Origin: Bifidobacterium sp. ESL0800
Lineage (GTDB): Bacteria; Actinomycetota; Actinomycetes; Actinomycetales; Bifidobacteriaceae
Assembly (NCBI RefSeq): GCF_029395355.1
Contig: NZ_CP113913.1
Span: 2,170,001-2,234,000 of the forward strand
Length of the DNA stretch: 64,000 nucleotides
Direction of reading: 5' to 3'
The notes under the pieces are model-generated. The model was not told the DNA's origin, ran no database searches, and was given only the letters and a program-made list of their open reading frames with translations. Shown piece by piece: positions 8,601 to 20,400 of this stretch (positions are counted from its first letter, which is position 1; each line of letters begins with the position of its first letter). Made by a program: the position numbers and the translations under genes.

Positions 8601-11076
8601 CAAGGAGACCAACCTGCCGAAGATCTACGGTTATGTTCCACCCGTGAAAAAGGACGTGGTCAGCGAGGCCTCGCAAGGCGGGGACCAGGGGTCGGTGGAT
8701 GGCAAGGTCGTCTATCCGGGCCAGAAGGTCGAATACGATCTGGACACCCAGCCGCGTCTTCCTTCTTTGGCTTATCCGGTGAAGACCATCGTGCTCACGG
8801 ATCGTTATGACGAGTATTTAACGCCTGACAAACAGACGCTGGAACTCATGAATCTCAACAGCGGACGTATGATTCCCAAGTCGAAATACGTGACCAAGTG
8901 GAACGACGCCGAGCACGAGGTAGCCGTTGTCATCACTGATACGGCACTTATCTCCCTGTGGCAGGCCGGAGGCACACCACGTTTGCAGTTGCGATTCGAA
9001 GGTACTGTCTCAGCCGATGCTCCGGGTGATCACAAGGTAGGCAACCAGTGGATGCTTACGTTGAACAACTCCCTGACGCCGAGCAATGAGGTGTTCAATA
9101 TCCCTCCCGAGCTGAATCCTTCCAAGCATGATTTCCAGAGCTCGAAGCAAGGTGACTCCACCGTCTCCATCGACGGAAAGACGTTGCTTCTGGGTGATAG
9201 CGGCAGCTACGTCATCGATCTGGACGCCACGCAGGTCGGGCAGGCCTACAACGTATGGAAGCTCGGTATCGTCGACGACTTCGATGAGGAATACCTCAAG
9301 GTCGACCCCACGGGCATTGCCGTGACGGGCGATGATGGCCGCGACTATACCAGGAAATTCAATATCGACATTCACGACGGCGTGCTTTACGCTTTCGCGC
9401 GTCAGGTCGACACGTTCATAGCCGCTTCTGCACAGACAGTGAAGGGAGATCCGCAGCCCCAAGACCTCAAGGCGTATGCGGCAAACGACGAGCATGACCC
9501 GCTTGCCGATCCCGCGATCGACCAGACCTTGCTCGGCCAGCACTATCATATTGCGTTGCCGTACACGGTCCAAAAAGTCAGCGACGGTTATGTGGTGAAA
9601 AACAAAGCCGTCCAGATCGAAAACACGGTACGCAAGGAGACCAATGAGGTGAGCAACCCGCTCAAGCCGATCAACCCGGGCAAAGACGTGGTCGTTCAGG
9701 TCGGCGGCGAATCCGTGAACGGCTCCAACGTATATAAGAACAGCGCGTTCCTTTACCAGTTGGACAGTTCCGTGCTGCCGGCGAATCGGGCCTATCCGAA
9801 AGTCGATGAATGGAATATCGTCGATGACCTCGACCCGAACTACGACCGATACACCGGCCAGTGGGCCGTATATGCCACGCATGATTTGCGAGGCGCAGAT
9901 GGCAAGGTGATTGCTCATCGAGGCGACAGAATTGCCGGCAACGGGTTCGACGCGATCGGCAGATTCGGTGACGATCTCTTTACTCTCGTAGCCGATGACG
10001 GAGGCATCTCTGCGCGCGTTGGCGCTGACGGCATCGATAGCGCAAACGGCGTTGATGGTGCCGAAGGCAACGGTTCAGGGATGCGGATCACCGTCGCCGC
10101 AACCGAGTTCTACCGCCGGCTTGTCTCTCGTGACGGTGCGCACGAGCAGGGCTGGCGGGCCTACATTCAGGTTGAAAGGATAAAGCCGACCGAGCATCAC
10201 GACAACACGTTCGTCGAGACCCTCAACGGGAGGACGAACGAGTCGAACACTGTCTGGACCCGCACGCCTGACCTGATCCCTTCGCTGCATATCGAGAAAT
10301 GGGACAAGCCGAGCGGCTGGTCGAAGGGCGACCGTGACGATCCGGATGATGCGCTCAACATCGAAGGTGACACCGAAATCGTCTTCACCATCACCAACAC
10401 CAGCGACGATGAAGGCGGGCATGGGGCGCTGTTCAAGGCCAGCGACCTGAAAATCAGCGATACCACCCTCGCCGGCGATGGCGCGGTGACCGGTTTCAAA
10501 TATCCGGCCGGATGGTCGAAACTGGTGCTGAAGCCCGGGGATCATGTCGATGTGGTCGGCACGCTGAAAGACGTCACGGCTAGTCACATGGACCGCGCCA
10601 AGGTCACGGGGATTCCTCTTATCGCCTATGAGAGCGTAGATACGAATCCCTGGGCAGATGGTAACGGCAACGGGGATGCAGGCCATAGTGTTGGGGGCTC
10701 TGCGTCTTCGACTCCCGGGGCTGGTGACAATCAGAATGGTGCACAGACCGGTGACGGTCAGGTTGATGGCCCGGACTCTGGCACTTCCAGCGCTTCCGGG
10801 ATGCTTCCGGAGCAAAAGACTGACGGTCCCGTTGCCTCGTGTCCGGATTCAGGTAACGGTGCCCAACTCGAGACTGTCAACATCGAAGGGCGGACCATGA
10901 GCAAGATGCAGCCGGTCGCTTCCAACCTCGACGATTGGAACGGCAAGAGAGAAAAGCCGTTGGTGGCTACCGGCACATCCGTCATGCTGGTGCTGCTGTT
11001 GGCTGGCGTGTTCCTCTTCGGAGCTCTGGTGTTCATGAGCTTGTCTCGAAACCGCTACAGCCCTCGGCATCGGTGA
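5614..11076 (+). CDS. Giant secreted surface adhesin with isopeptide-type repeats and LVATG anchor
   Basis: This 1820-residue protein starts at an ATG with GGAGGG five bases upstream; upstream in-frame ATGs lack a site. A signal peptide occupies about residues 1-34 (cleavage after AYA). A Gly-rich stretch and a unique N-terminal domain follow (about 50-440). Three related modules begin with PDPDKAW/PNPDKAW/PNPDKSW at residues 470, 635 and 800, a 165-residue period. Further modules starting near 1010, 1169 and 1355 have the Lys-early, VDGK/PGQ and DDFD pattern typical of antigen I/II (SspB C2-type) isopeptide domains. The C-terminus has LVATG (1783-1787), a hydrophobic helix and a basic tail, a variant sortase signal. 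A role in binding to host or to other cells is inferred. Confidence 0.88.
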   Translation: MRMQRKQSKVGKFLACALSGAMALATLLPGTAYAGGDGGSAGGGGGGSMNVSQQWAYKDNNDGGFGGHDMSSITAAFKQMGVTMGIGTNVAQQALDEANTNCTNRFHEAHPGKGDGDCRVVGVGTMTGLSKEFSGQVHNPKQIWIDNWIAQVSGGTYSNSGVSYTTGTAFADQPDTSVDSIVDKYASDDVSIVVIMLNRFEPMIPTYDLSLSTSERAPTGMAVGAKNAARDTIHASNNNSPIKEDVNADVTLHYEGQPDGYVPAGQSTKTGGIHNNGDSSSPSFSPSDLSMTHWQEGRYWFDVDVSKQGKMSAAASHEGSGDSAEQWDVSSLAPPAPTKKVQKGTSVNDMANTTTIESDTGRGGYEMHFKDSITPNGVDYDVSDMKVTDASDGSDVSSQFAMNWDRLANVVTADRSPSLGELPLNHIFRFTFKVTVHNPTTTVVGDLAEVSWNRNPFVETAHFQFPTRDPDPDKAWTTNPDESLDVSDPGHTNQVGADGRTFVPGDRVSSVVNGTLPKDLVEDLSQYSLSDDWSGASRYVDFPNEKAKVYVDGVDRTGDFDITTTGSVTTASAKRSILAGSAHQANDRVVKLVLDGTFKLETTATDAVSMTNSGEEQFNGQGVDTNTPPVLVRSPNPDKAWVKDTQEALNTADKTHANNVAADNKTYVTGDNAVVVVNGTLPKNLARDLDRYVLSDDWSQAAQYVDFPAGKAKVYVDGVDRSDDFSIGVSDHVTTAEAKPAILSGSGKQLKDRKMKLVLNGTMLKDVDAHTTATIVNKGSEQWNGKTAATNTPQVHVWSPNPDKSWVRLDETGKWKLVIDPNKSDATGADNLTFLDGDQLGAVVNLPISDPSVLEYGISKLLLTDDYAKADYLVDPQAISKVRVYMAPAASSSQSSVDAINTIAGSDVTKEFNISQEGTRITAKARSDWLAYLSRHVGAVQITMFVPFLANYANGKGAAKVREDFGKGTGEELAFGTDPGGTDLLNKGSILVNRQGKETNLPKIYGYVPPVKKDVVSEASQGGDQGSVDGKVVYPGQKVEYDLDTQPRLPSLAYPVKTIVLTDRYDEYLTPDKQTLELMNLNSGRMIPKSKYVTKWNDAEHEVAVVITDTALISLWQAGGTPRLQLRFEGTVSADAPGDHKVGNQWMLTLNNSLTPSNEVFNIPPELNPSKHDFQSSKQGDSTVSIDGKTLLLGDSGSYVIDLDATQVGQAYNVWKLGIVDDFDEEYLKVDPTGIAVTGDDGRDYTRKFNIDIHDGVLYAFARQVDTFIAASAQTVKGDPQPQDLKAYAANDEHDPLADPAIDQTLLGQHYHIALPYTVQKVSDGYVVKNKAVQIENTVRKETNEVSNPLKPINPGKDVVVQVGGESVNGSNVYKNSAFLYQLDSSVLPANRAYPKVDEWNIVDDLDPNYDRYTGQWAVYATHDLRGADGKVIAHRGDRIAGNGFDAIGRFGDDLFTLVADDGGISARVGADGIDSANGVDGAEGNGSGMRITVAATEFYRRLVSRDGAHEQGWRAYIQVERIKPTEHHDNTFVETLNGRTNESNTVWTRTPDLIPSLHIEKWDKPSGWSKGDRDDPDDALNIEGDTEIVFTITNTSDDEGGHGALFKASDLKISDTTLAGDGAVTGFKYPAGWSKLVLKPGDHVDVVGTLKDVTASHMDRAKVTGIPLIAYESVDTNPWADGNGNGDAGHSVGGSASSTPGAGDNQNGAQTGDGQVDGPDSGTSSASGMLPEQKTDGPVASCPDSGNGAQLETVNIEGRTMSKMQPVASNLDDWNGKREKPLVATGTSVMLVLLLAGVFLFGALVFMSLSRNRYSPRHR

Positions 11077-11202
11077 TATGGCCTCGATATCGTCTGTTTC
11101 CGGGGTCTCCCTAGAAAAAAATGGAAGTCCCGGATACCGTATCCTCAGGCCTGTTGAATCCGCAACTATTCGGATAAGTCTCTGAACTCAAGAAAAAACG
11201 GA

Positions 11203-11238
11203 AATGACAAAGCCCGGAATCCTTGAGATTCCGGGCTT
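11203..11238 (-). terminator. Terminator of the initiator tRNA transcript
   Basis: A 12-bp perfect stem, AAGCCCGGAATC (11210-11221) with GATTCCGGGCTT (11227-11238), has a five-base loop. It lies immediately 3' of the tRNA on the minus strand and is followed there by a T-containing stretch. It could also end the plus-strand adhesin transcript, although there it is not followed by a T run. Confidence 0.7.
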
Positions 11239-11240
11239 AT

Positions 11241-11317
11241 TGGTAGCGGGGTCAGGATTTGAACCTGAGACCTCTGGGTTATGAGCCCAGCGAGCTACCG
11301 AACTGCTCCACCCCGCG
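11241..11317 (-). tRNA. Initiator tRNA-fMet (CAT)
   Basis: The minus strand reads as a complete 77-nt cloverleaf with encoded CCA. The anticodon loop is CTCATAA, anticodon CAT. Two initiator hallmarks are present: three G:C pairs next to the anticodon loop (GGG/CCC) and a mismatch at the first acceptor position (C1 facing U72). These distinguish it from elongator tRNA-Met and tRNA-Ile. A hairpin terminator follows directly. Confidence 0.95.
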
Positions 11318-11423
11318 ACGGCTGTTTAAGACAGCAATAATCTAGATTACGGATAATGACGCAAATGTCAAATTTTCGGCGAGTTTTTTGCTATGAGGGG
11401 AGATTTGCGGCCATAATGGAATC

Positions 11424-12470
11424 ATGCCTATCAAGATTGCCAGCGGACTGCCTGCGCGTGAAATACTCGAGAGCGAACGGATATTCGCCATCGAAAAGCC
11501 CGAGGCGGAACAGCAGAAAATCCGCCCCCTCAAGTTGGTCATTCTCAACCTCATGCCCAAGAAAATCGAGACGGAGACGCAGCTGCTGCGTTTGATTTCC
11601 AAGTCCCCGCTGCAGGTCGACATCGATTTCATGAAGACCTCGACCCACGAGTCCACCCACGTCAGCGCCGATCACCTGCTCAAGTTCTATGAGAATTTCG
11701 ACGCGTTCAAAGACAATTATTACGACGGTTTGGTGGTCACCGGCGCGCCGGTGGAGCAGCTGGATTTCGCACAGGTCGATTATTGGGATGAGTTGACGCA
11801 GATCCTCGACTGGGCACAGACCCACGTTTTCTCCACGATGTACCTGTGCTGGGGCGCGATGGCAGGCCTCAACTACCGTTACGGAATCCGCAAGCAAAAT
11901 TTCAAAGAAAAACTTTTTGGCGTGTTCCCGCAATTTCTGCAGGATGAGTATTGCTTTATCACCAACGGGTTCGACGAGATTTCGTTGCAGCCTCATTCGC
12001 GTGTCGCCGGCATGAACGAGGACGATATCGCGGCGAACAAGGATTTGCAGGTGCTCACCTGGGGGCCGCAGACCGGTTCCGGGCTTATCGCCGCCCGTGA
12101 TTTTTCCGAGGTCTTTGTGCTTGGCCATTGGGAGTATGGCAAGTACACCTTGCGTGACGAATACGAGCGTGACAAAGCCAAAGGCCTTACGAACGTGCCG
12201 TTCCCTGCCAATTATTTCCCGCACGATGACCCCACGATGGAGCCGCTGTTCTCGTGGCGCGCCCATGCGAATCTGCTCTGGCGCAACTGGCTCAACTGGG
12301 TTTACGAAACCACCCCATATGACCTCAAAGAGGTTCCGAAACTTCGCGCAGAGAAAAAATTGGGTACCGATCGTTCCATTCGACATGAGCCCGGCATGCC
12401 GCGCAACGATTGTTTCAAACCGCTGGTAAATGATGGGTATGGGGTTGTCCCGGATACGACAGAAAAGTGA
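11424..12470 (+). CDS. metA: Homoserine O-acyltransferase (MetA), probably acetyl-CoA dependent
   Basis: MetA acylates homoserine in the first committed step of methionine synthesis. The 348-residue protein aligns along the whole family length. It has the nucleophile Cys142 in YLCWGAMAGL and the His/Glu pair in GHWEYGKYTLRDEYERD. Residue 111 is Glu in TGAPVEQLDF; in characterised MetA enzymes Glu here goes with acetyl-CoA use, whereas Gly (as in E. coli) goes with succinyl-CoA. Acetyl specificity is therefore inferred. No strong ribosome site precedes the ATG at 11424. I see no S-adenosylmethionine riboswitch upstream. It is a single gene. Confidence 0.93.
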   Translation: MPIKIASGLPAREILESERIFAIEKPEAEQQKIRPLKLVILNLMPKKIETETQLLRLISKSPLQVDIDFMKTSTHESTHVSADHLLKFYENFDAFKDNYYDGLVVTGAPVEQLDFAQVDYWDELTQILDWAQTHVFSTMYLCWGAMAGLNYRYGIRKQNFKEKLFGVFPQFLQDEYCFITNGFDEISLQPHSRVAGMNEDDIAANKDLQVLTWGPQTGSGLIAARDFSEVFVLGHWEYGKYTLRDEYERDKAKGLTNVPFPANYFPHDDPTMEPLFSWRAHANLLWRNWLNWVYETTPYDLKEVPKLRAEKKLGTDRSIRHEPGMPRNDCFKPLVNDGYGVVPDTTEK

Positions 12471-12545
12471 GATATGCGACATATGCTGTTTATTGGTGTT
12501 GATACCTATCTATGAATGCTAATATCGAAATTAATTGTGACGATA

Positions 12546-12575
12546 TTTACATTTTTCGGGTAAACGACGTACAAT
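12546..12575 (+). promoter_or_regulatory. Possible promoter of the atp operon
   Basis: TTTACA (12546-12551) and TACAAT (12570-12575) are separated by 18 bp and lie about 180 bases before atpB, in an AT-rich gap that holds no gene. The match to sigma-70-type hexamers is reasonable but was judged by eye only. Confidence 0.35.
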
Positions 12576-12756
12576 CATCAGCGGCCATTCGGAGTTGAGG
12601 GTCGTGCCGGATGCGTCAAGCCCCGCATGATTCTCGTCGCTGGAAAACCAAAAGAAGTGGAATTGTCGCCAATTCGCGTCGAATCGCGGAACGATGCATT
12701 TTCATTTCCTTTAGATGGAATAGACTGGTAGCCTCAAGATAAATCGGGGAGGGCAC

Positions 12757-13572
12757 ATGATCGAAGCTGTTGGCGCGAATATGGTGTTGGCGTCGGCGTC
12801 CGGTGCGGATTTGCCGGGTGTCAACGACTTCCTGCCTCCGGAAATCCTTTTCCAGGGCACGCCATTTGCTATCAATCGCATCATTCTCATCCGCATCGTC
12901 GCTACGATTCTCTTGCTCATCATTTTGGGCCTGACCGCGGCACGTGCCAAGCTCATTCCCGGCCGTTGGCAGGGTCTGATCGAATTCGGCATGGATTTCG
13001 TACGCAACAGCGTGGTCTACGAGACCATGGGCGAGTTGCGCGGCAAGCGTTACGTGCCGATGATCACCACCCTGTTCTTCACGATTTTCTTCTTCAACCT
13101 TTTCGGTGTCATTCCCGGGGCCAATATGGCCGCGACGGCCACCATCACCATGCCTTTGGTCTTCGCCATCTGGGTATTGGTGCAGTATTGGGTCGCTGCG
13201 TGCCGTGAAAAGGGACTTTGGGGCTACATCCGCGACGAGTGCTTCACACCTGGGGTGCCGTGGCCGGTCTACATCCTTCTGGCTCCGATTCAGCTGCTCG
13301 AGTTGGTCATCATCCGCCCGGCATCGCTGACGATTCGACTTTTCGCCAACATGATCTCTGGCCACCTTACAGTTGCCACCTGCCTGGCGTTCGCCCAGTT
13401 CTGGATGATCGAGTCGGCCAACAAGATGGTCGGCATCCCGGTGGGGGCCGCGTGGTTCCTCGGCGGCATCGTAATGACGCTTTTCGAGGTCTTCGTTGCG
13501 TTCCTGCAGGCCTACGTCTTCTCGATTCTTGCGACGGTCTATATCAACCTGAGTTACCCGGAGGCGGAATAG
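12757..13572 (+). CDS. atpB: ATP synthase F0 subunit a
   Basis: Subunit a forms the stator half-channels that carry protons to the c-ring. The 271-residue protein has five to six membrane helices. It contains the essential Arg (Arg194) in ASLTIRLFANMISGH, with the Gln-containing last helix (FLQAYVFSILATVYI). A clear GGGGAGG site precedes the ATG. It is the first gene of atpBEFHAGDC; no atpI is visible in front of it. Confidence 0.97.
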   Translation: MIEAVGANMVLASASGADLPGVNDFLPPEILFQGTPFAINRIILIRIVATILLLIILGLTAARAKLIPGRWQGLIEFGMDFVRNSVVYETMGELRGKRYVPMITTLFFTIFFFNLFGVIPGANMAATATITMPLVFAIWVLVQYWVAACREKGLWGYIRDECFTPGVPWPVYILLAPIQLLELVIIRPASLTIRLFANMISGHLTVATCLAFAQFWMIESANKMVGIPVGAAWFLGGIVMTLFEVFVAFLQAYVFSILATVYINLSYPEAE

Positions 13573-13672
13573 CCGAAAACAGTCAGATCAAGACAACGAC
13601 AATAAGGCGGCCTTGCCGAAAGAACGGCACAGGACGCGAACAATAAATTTTTACAATTGAACAAAGCAGTAA

Positions 13673-13954
<282 letters not shown>

Positions 13955-14014
13955 AAAAGACAACCAGCGGCAAGCGAAAACAATGACGAAAACGAACGAT
14001 GAAAGGAGATCACG

Positions 14015-14548
14015 ATGACATTTGCTGCCTCGAAGGGCATCAACCTGTTTATTCCGAAGGTCTATGACATCGTATGGTCCCTGATCATTCTTGCCATAGT
14101 CGCTGTGTTCTTCTACAAATTCTTCATGCCGAAGTTCAACGCCATTTTCGACGAGCGCGCCGAAAAGATCGAAGGCAACATCGCCAAGGCCAAAAAGGCC
14201 AAGGAAGATGCGGACTTGGCCAAGAAGAAGTATGAGGACCAACTCAACCATGCCCGTGTCGATGCCTCCAAGATCACCGACGACGCCCGTGGCGAGGCGA
14301 CGAAGATCATTTCCGACGCCCACACCCGTGCGGATAAGGAAGCCGAGCAGATCACCGCGAACGCCCAGCGTTCGATAGCCTCGCAGCAACAGCAGGCGAT
14401 GGTGACGTTGAAGAGCGAGGTCGGTACATTGGCCACGGCTCTTGCCGGCAAAATCCTGGGTGCCAAGCTCGAGGACAGCGACGTGCAGACCAACATGCTC
14501 GACGGTATGATCGACGATCTCGACAAGAAAACAGACAATACGAAGTGA
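14015..14548 (+). CDS. atpF: ATP synthase F0 subunit b
   Basis: Subunit b is the peripheral stalk that joins F0 to F1. The 177-residue protein has one N-terminal membrane helix (about residues 13-33) and a long charged coiled coil (KIEGNIAKAKKAKEDADLAKKKYED onward, split by Ala and Gln runs). It is a typical free-standing b subunit, not fused to delta as in mycobacteria. A strong AAAGGAGA site precedes the ATG. Confidence 0.96.
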   Translation: MTFAASKGINLFIPKVYDIVWSLIILAIVAVFFYKFFMPKFNAIFDERAEKIEGNIAKAKKAKEDADLAKKKYEDQLNHARVDASKITDDARGEATKIISDAHTRADKEAEQITANAQRSIASQQQQAMVTLKSEVGTLATALAGKILGAKLEDSDVQTNMLDGMIDDLDKKTDNTK

Positions 14549-14626
14549 TGTGTTCCATCAACCAACGGAATATGTTGCGGCACATGGATTTGAAGCAGTA
14601 TTCATCCAAAGAAGGTGAGGTGAACA

Positions 14627-15454
14627 ATGCGAGGAGAAGCGTCACTCAGCGCTGATCGCACTTCGCGCGATTCTCTGGCTCCGAAATTGCGGGACAAGGG
14701 GACGGGCGCGTGGAGAATCGGCGAGGAGCTGTTCGTCGTCACCAATCTGCTCGACCATGACGCCCGGGTGGAGCGTTCACTTACCGATCCTTCTCGGCCC
14801 ACCGCCGACAAGAAGGCGTTGATCAATGCGATTCTTGCCGACCAGGCCGATCCTTTGACGGTGGATATTCTCGACGATCTGGTCTCGCGTAATTGGAGCC
14901 GGGTCAGAGATATCGCCAACGCCGTTGAGGATTTTGCCGTTGACGCAATGATGTATTACGCCGATGCGACCGATTGTACTTTAACGGTCTCCATCGAATT
15001 GGCGGAAATGCGTTCCGCGTTGCTCAAGATGTCGGTGCTGCGTTCCAAACTTTCCGACGAATTTGCACCGGCCAAGGCGCGTCTGGACCTCCTTCACACG
15101 GTTTTCGAGGGCTCGAAGCTCAACAGGGTGACCATGAGGTTGGCCGAACATGCCGTTGCCAATCCGCGTCATCGTCGTTTCCTTGTGACTCTTGAGTGGC
15201 TTATCGCCAAGTTCACCCGTCATATGGGGCAATCGATGGTTACCGTCACCACGGCCACGCCGTTGAACCAGACCCAGATCAAGCGGCTCGCCGCAATCTA
15301 CTCGTCCAGGCTTGGCCGCCCGGTGCATATCAATTCATCGGTCGACCCCTCGGTTTTGGGCGGGATGCGTGTGCAGATCGGGGCGGACGTCACGGACAAC
15401 ACCGTTGCCGCCCAGCTGTTGCAGCTGCGACGAAAAGTGAGTACGGAGATGTGA
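14627..15454 (+). CDS. atpH: ATP synthase F1 subunit delta
   Basis: Delta links the b stalk to the top of F1. At 275 residues it is much longer than the roughly 180 residues of enterobacteria, a length common in actinobacteria; the extra part is N-terminal. The C-terminal OSCP-like pattern is recognisable (ATPLNQTQIKRLAAIYSSRLGR, then the VDPSVLGGMRVQIG motif). The start ATG follows AAGGTGAGG. Gene order supports the call. Confidence 0.94.
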   Translation: MRGEASLSADRTSRDSLAPKLRDKGTGAWRIGEELFVVTNLLDHDARVERSLTDPSRPTADKKALINAILADQADPLTVDILDDLVSRNWSRVRDIANAVEDFAVDAMMYYADATDCTLTVSIELAEMRSALLKMSVLRSKLSDEFAPAKARLDLLHTVFEGSKLNRVTMRLAEHAVANPRHRRFLVTLEWLIAKFTRHMGQSMVTVTTATPLNQTQIKRLAAIYSSRLGRPVHINSSVDPSVLGGMRVQIGADVTDNTVAAQLLQLRRKVSTEM

Positions 15455-15543
15455 ATGGCACATCGCAGAAGAAAACAGGGCGTTTGAATAAAGCGCCTGT
15501 CCAAAGACTTATCAGTCAACAAATTAATCAATAAGGAGTGATC

Positions 15544-17172
15544 ATGGCAGAACTTACCATTGATCCTGCGAATGTGCGAAAGGCCCTCGACGATTTCGTC
15601 GATTCGTACAAGCCCAGCGACACTCCCACCCAAGAGGTGGGCTATGTCGCGACGGCCGGCGATGGCATCGCACACGTAACGGGACTGCCTGGTTGCATGG
15701 CCAACGAGCTGCTGACGTTCGAAGACGGCACGCTCGGCCTGGCTTTCAACCTTGATCCCCGTGAGATCGGCGTGGTTATCCTCGGCGACTTCGCAGGTGT
15801 CGAGGAAGGCCAGGAGGTACGGCGCACCGGAGAGGTGCTGTCCGTGCCGGTCGGCGACGGCTACCTCGGGCGTACGGTTGACCCTCTGGGCAAACCGATC
15901 GATGGCTTGGGTGAAATCAAAAGCGAAGGCCGCAGAATTCTCGAGGCGCAGGCCCCGGACGTGATGCATCGTCAACCCGTTGTGGAACCGCTTTCCACGG
16001 GGTTGAAGGCCATTGACGCGATGACACCGATCGGCCGTGGTCAGCGCCAGCTCATCATCGGCGATCGCCAGACCGGCAAGACGGCCATCGCGATCGATGC
16101 GATTTTGAACCAGAAGAGCAACTGGGAGAGCGGCGACCCGAAGAAGCAGGTGCGCTGCATTTATGTGGCCGTCGGCCAGAAGGGCTCCACGATCGCCTCC
16201 GTGCGTCAGAGCCTTGAAGAGGCGGGCGCGATGGAATATACGACCATCGTGGCTTCCCCGGCTTCCGATTCCGCAGGTTTCAAGTACATCGCCCCTTACA
16301 CCGGTTCGGCCATCGGCCAGCACTGGATGTATCACGGCAAGCACGTCCTCATCGTCTTCGACGACCTGTCGAAGCAGGCCGAGGCCTACCGTTCGATTTC
16401 CCTGCTGCTGCGTCGCCCGCCGGGGCGCGAGGCCTACCCGGGAGACGTCTTCTATCTGCATTCCCGTCTGCTCGAACGTTGCGCCAAGCTCTCCGATGAT
16501 CTTGGCGGCGGTTCGATGACCGGTCTGCCGATTGTGGAGACGAAGGCGAACGATGTGTCCGCCTACATCCCGACGAACGTCATCTCGATCACCGACGGCC
16601 AGATCTTCCTGCAGTCCGACCTGTTCAATGCCAACCAGCGCCCCGCAGTGGACGTCGGCATCTCGGTCTCCCGCGTCGGTGGCGCGGCCCAGACCAAGGC
16701 GTTGAAGAAGGTTTCCGGCACGCTCAAGATCTCGCTGGCGCAGTACCGCTCGTTGCAGTCCTTCGCGATGTTCGCCTCCGACCTGGATGCGGCTTCCAAG
16801 GCGCAGCTGACGCGTGGCGCGCGCCTGACCGAGCTGTTGAAGCAGCCTCAGTTCTCGCCGTATTCGATGGAGCAGGAGGTCGTCTCCGTGTGGGCCGGCA
16901 CCCACGGCAAGCTCGATGATCTCGAGATCGCCGACGTGCTGCCGTTCGAGCATGGCCTGTTGGGCTATCTTGAGCACAACACCGATATCTTGAAGACGAT
17001 CCGCGACACCGAGAACTTCACCGATGACACGGAGAAGGCTTTGGATGAAGCTGTCGAGAAATACCGTGAGAACTATGTGACCAAGGCTGGCAAGCCGTTG
17101 GTCGTAAAGTCGCCGGTTGCCACCACTGCCACCAAGATTGAGCAGGAAAAGATTGTGGCGGGTGATAAGTAA
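15544..17172 (+). CDS. atpA: ATP synthase F1 subunit alpha
   Basis: Alpha is the non-catalytic nucleotide-binding subunit of the F1 hexamer. The 542-residue protein has the Walker A motif GDRQTGKT at residues 173-180, the [11 protein letters not shown] segment and the signature [14 protein letters not shown] with the arginine finger. An AGGAG site lies at proper distance from the ATG at 15544; a GTG two codons earlier overlaps that site and is unlikely. The stop is followed three bases later by atpG. Confidence 0.97.
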   Translation: MAELTIDPANVRKALDDFVDSYKPSDTPTQEVGYVATAGDGIAHVTGLPGCMANELLTFEDGTLGLAFNLDPREIGVVILGDFAGVEEGQEVRRTGEVLSVPVGDGYLGRTVDPLGKPIDGLGEIKSEGRRILEAQAPDVMHRQPVVEPLSTGLKAIDAMTPIGRGQRQLIIGDRQTGKTAIAIDAILNQKSNWESGDPKKQVRCIYVAVGQKGSTIASVRQSLEEAGAMEYTTIVASPASDSAGFKYIAPYTGSAIGQHWMYHGKHVLIVFDDLSKQAEAYRSISLLLRRPPGREAYPGDVFYLHSRLLERCAKLSDDLGGGSMTGLPIVETKANDVSAYIPTNVISITDGQIFLQSDLFNANQRPAVDVGISVSRVGGAAQTKALKKVSGTLKISLAQYRSLQSFAMFASDLDAASKAQLTRGARLTELLKQPQFSPYSMEQEVVSVWAGTHGKLDDLEIADVLPFEHGLLGYLEHNTDILKTIRDTENFTDDTEKALDEAVEKYRENYVTKAGKPLVVKSPVATTATKIEQEKIVAGDK

Positions 17173-17175
17173 CCC

Positions 17176-19675
<2,500 letters not shown>

Positions 19676-19676
<1 letters not shown>

Positions 19677-19969
19677 TGGCTGGCTCGCAGATGAAAGTGA
19701 ATATCGTCGCTTCCGACCGTCCCTTGTGGAGCGGCGTCGCGAAGTCCGTTTCCATCCCCGCCAGCGAGGGTGGCATGGGCCTTCTGCCCGACCACGAGCC
19801 GATTCTGACGGTGATCGACAAGGGCACGGTTTCGGCCATTGACGTTGACGGCAACCGTCACAGCTTCGAGGTGACCGACGGATTCGCGTCCTTCGATTCC
19901 AACAAGCTGACTATCGCCGTCGAAACCGGCGTCGACACCAAGAAGGATCCGACGCAAGCGGCAGAGTAG
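19676..19969 (+). CDS. atpC: ATP synthase F1 subunit epsilon (short form)
   Basis: Epsilon sits on the rotor and can restrain ATP hydrolysis. The 97-residue protein keeps the N-terminal beta-barrel with ASEGGMGLLPDHEPILTVI. It lacks most of the C-terminal helical hairpin that makes inhibitory contacts in E. coli (139 residues). The start ATG at 19676 overlaps the atpD stop, with AGGA upstream. It is the last gene of the operon and is followed by a terminator. Confidence 0.95.
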
Positions 19970-20004
19970 TTCGTCTGGTTCGTCGGCAACTTTCGTCAAT
20001 AAAG

Positions 20005-20038
20005 CGGGGGCATCGATACGTTCGGTGCCTCCGTTTTT
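20005..20038 (+). terminator. Intrinsic terminator of the atp operon
   Basis: CGGGGGCA (20005-20012) pairs with TGCCTCCG (20026-20033) through one G:T pair, and five T residues follow directly. It lies 36 bases after the atpC stop. Confidence 0.8.
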
Positions 20039-20127
20039 GCATATTCTCTGGTGATTTTATTGTCTTAATTTGCTTATTATTGTTCTTTGCTGTAATTTTA
20101 GAGCTAAATAAACAAAGTGAGGCAATA

Positions 20128-20400
20128 ATGAGCAACGCAGCATCATCTCCAGTATCTCGTGTGCAATTGCGTATGGATTCAGGACTCAAAGAAAAAGGTG
20201 AGCGCCTTTTCCGCAGCATGGGCCTTGATTTCAGCAGTGCAGTCAACATGTTTGTGGCCCAGGCCGTGCGTGAACAGCGTATACCATTCCAGCCCTCGGC
20301 TCAGACTTCGTTTGAGCGTTCTGTGTTGGCAACTGAAGATGAGCCGCTGAGTGAACCGATGAGTCTCGAGGAAGTGAAGTCGAGGATACGCCATGTATAG
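20128..20400 (+). CDS. Antitoxin, RelB/DinJ family
   Basis: This 90-residue protein has the ribbon-helix-helix pattern of DinJ-type antitoxins: a short basic strand (VSRVQLRMDSGLKEK) and the helix motif SMGLDFSSAVNMFVAQAVREQRIPF. It should repress its own promoter and neutralise the downstream toxin. The ATG at 20128 has a GAGG site. Its end overlaps the toxin start by eight bases, the same overlap as in the second pair at 36.7-37.2 kb. The toxin partner carries a premature stop. The upstream region is clearly AT-rich. Confidence 0.88.
   Translation: MSNAASSPVSRVQLRMDSGLKEKGERLFRSMGLDFSSAVNMFVAQAVREQRIPFQPSAQTSFERSVLATEDEPLSEPMSLEEVKSRIRHV

Noticed and set aside
11318..11423. SAM riboswitch upstream of metA
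   Set aside because: The 106-base gap is partly taken by the tRNA promoter region and shows no multi-stem structure of a SAM class.
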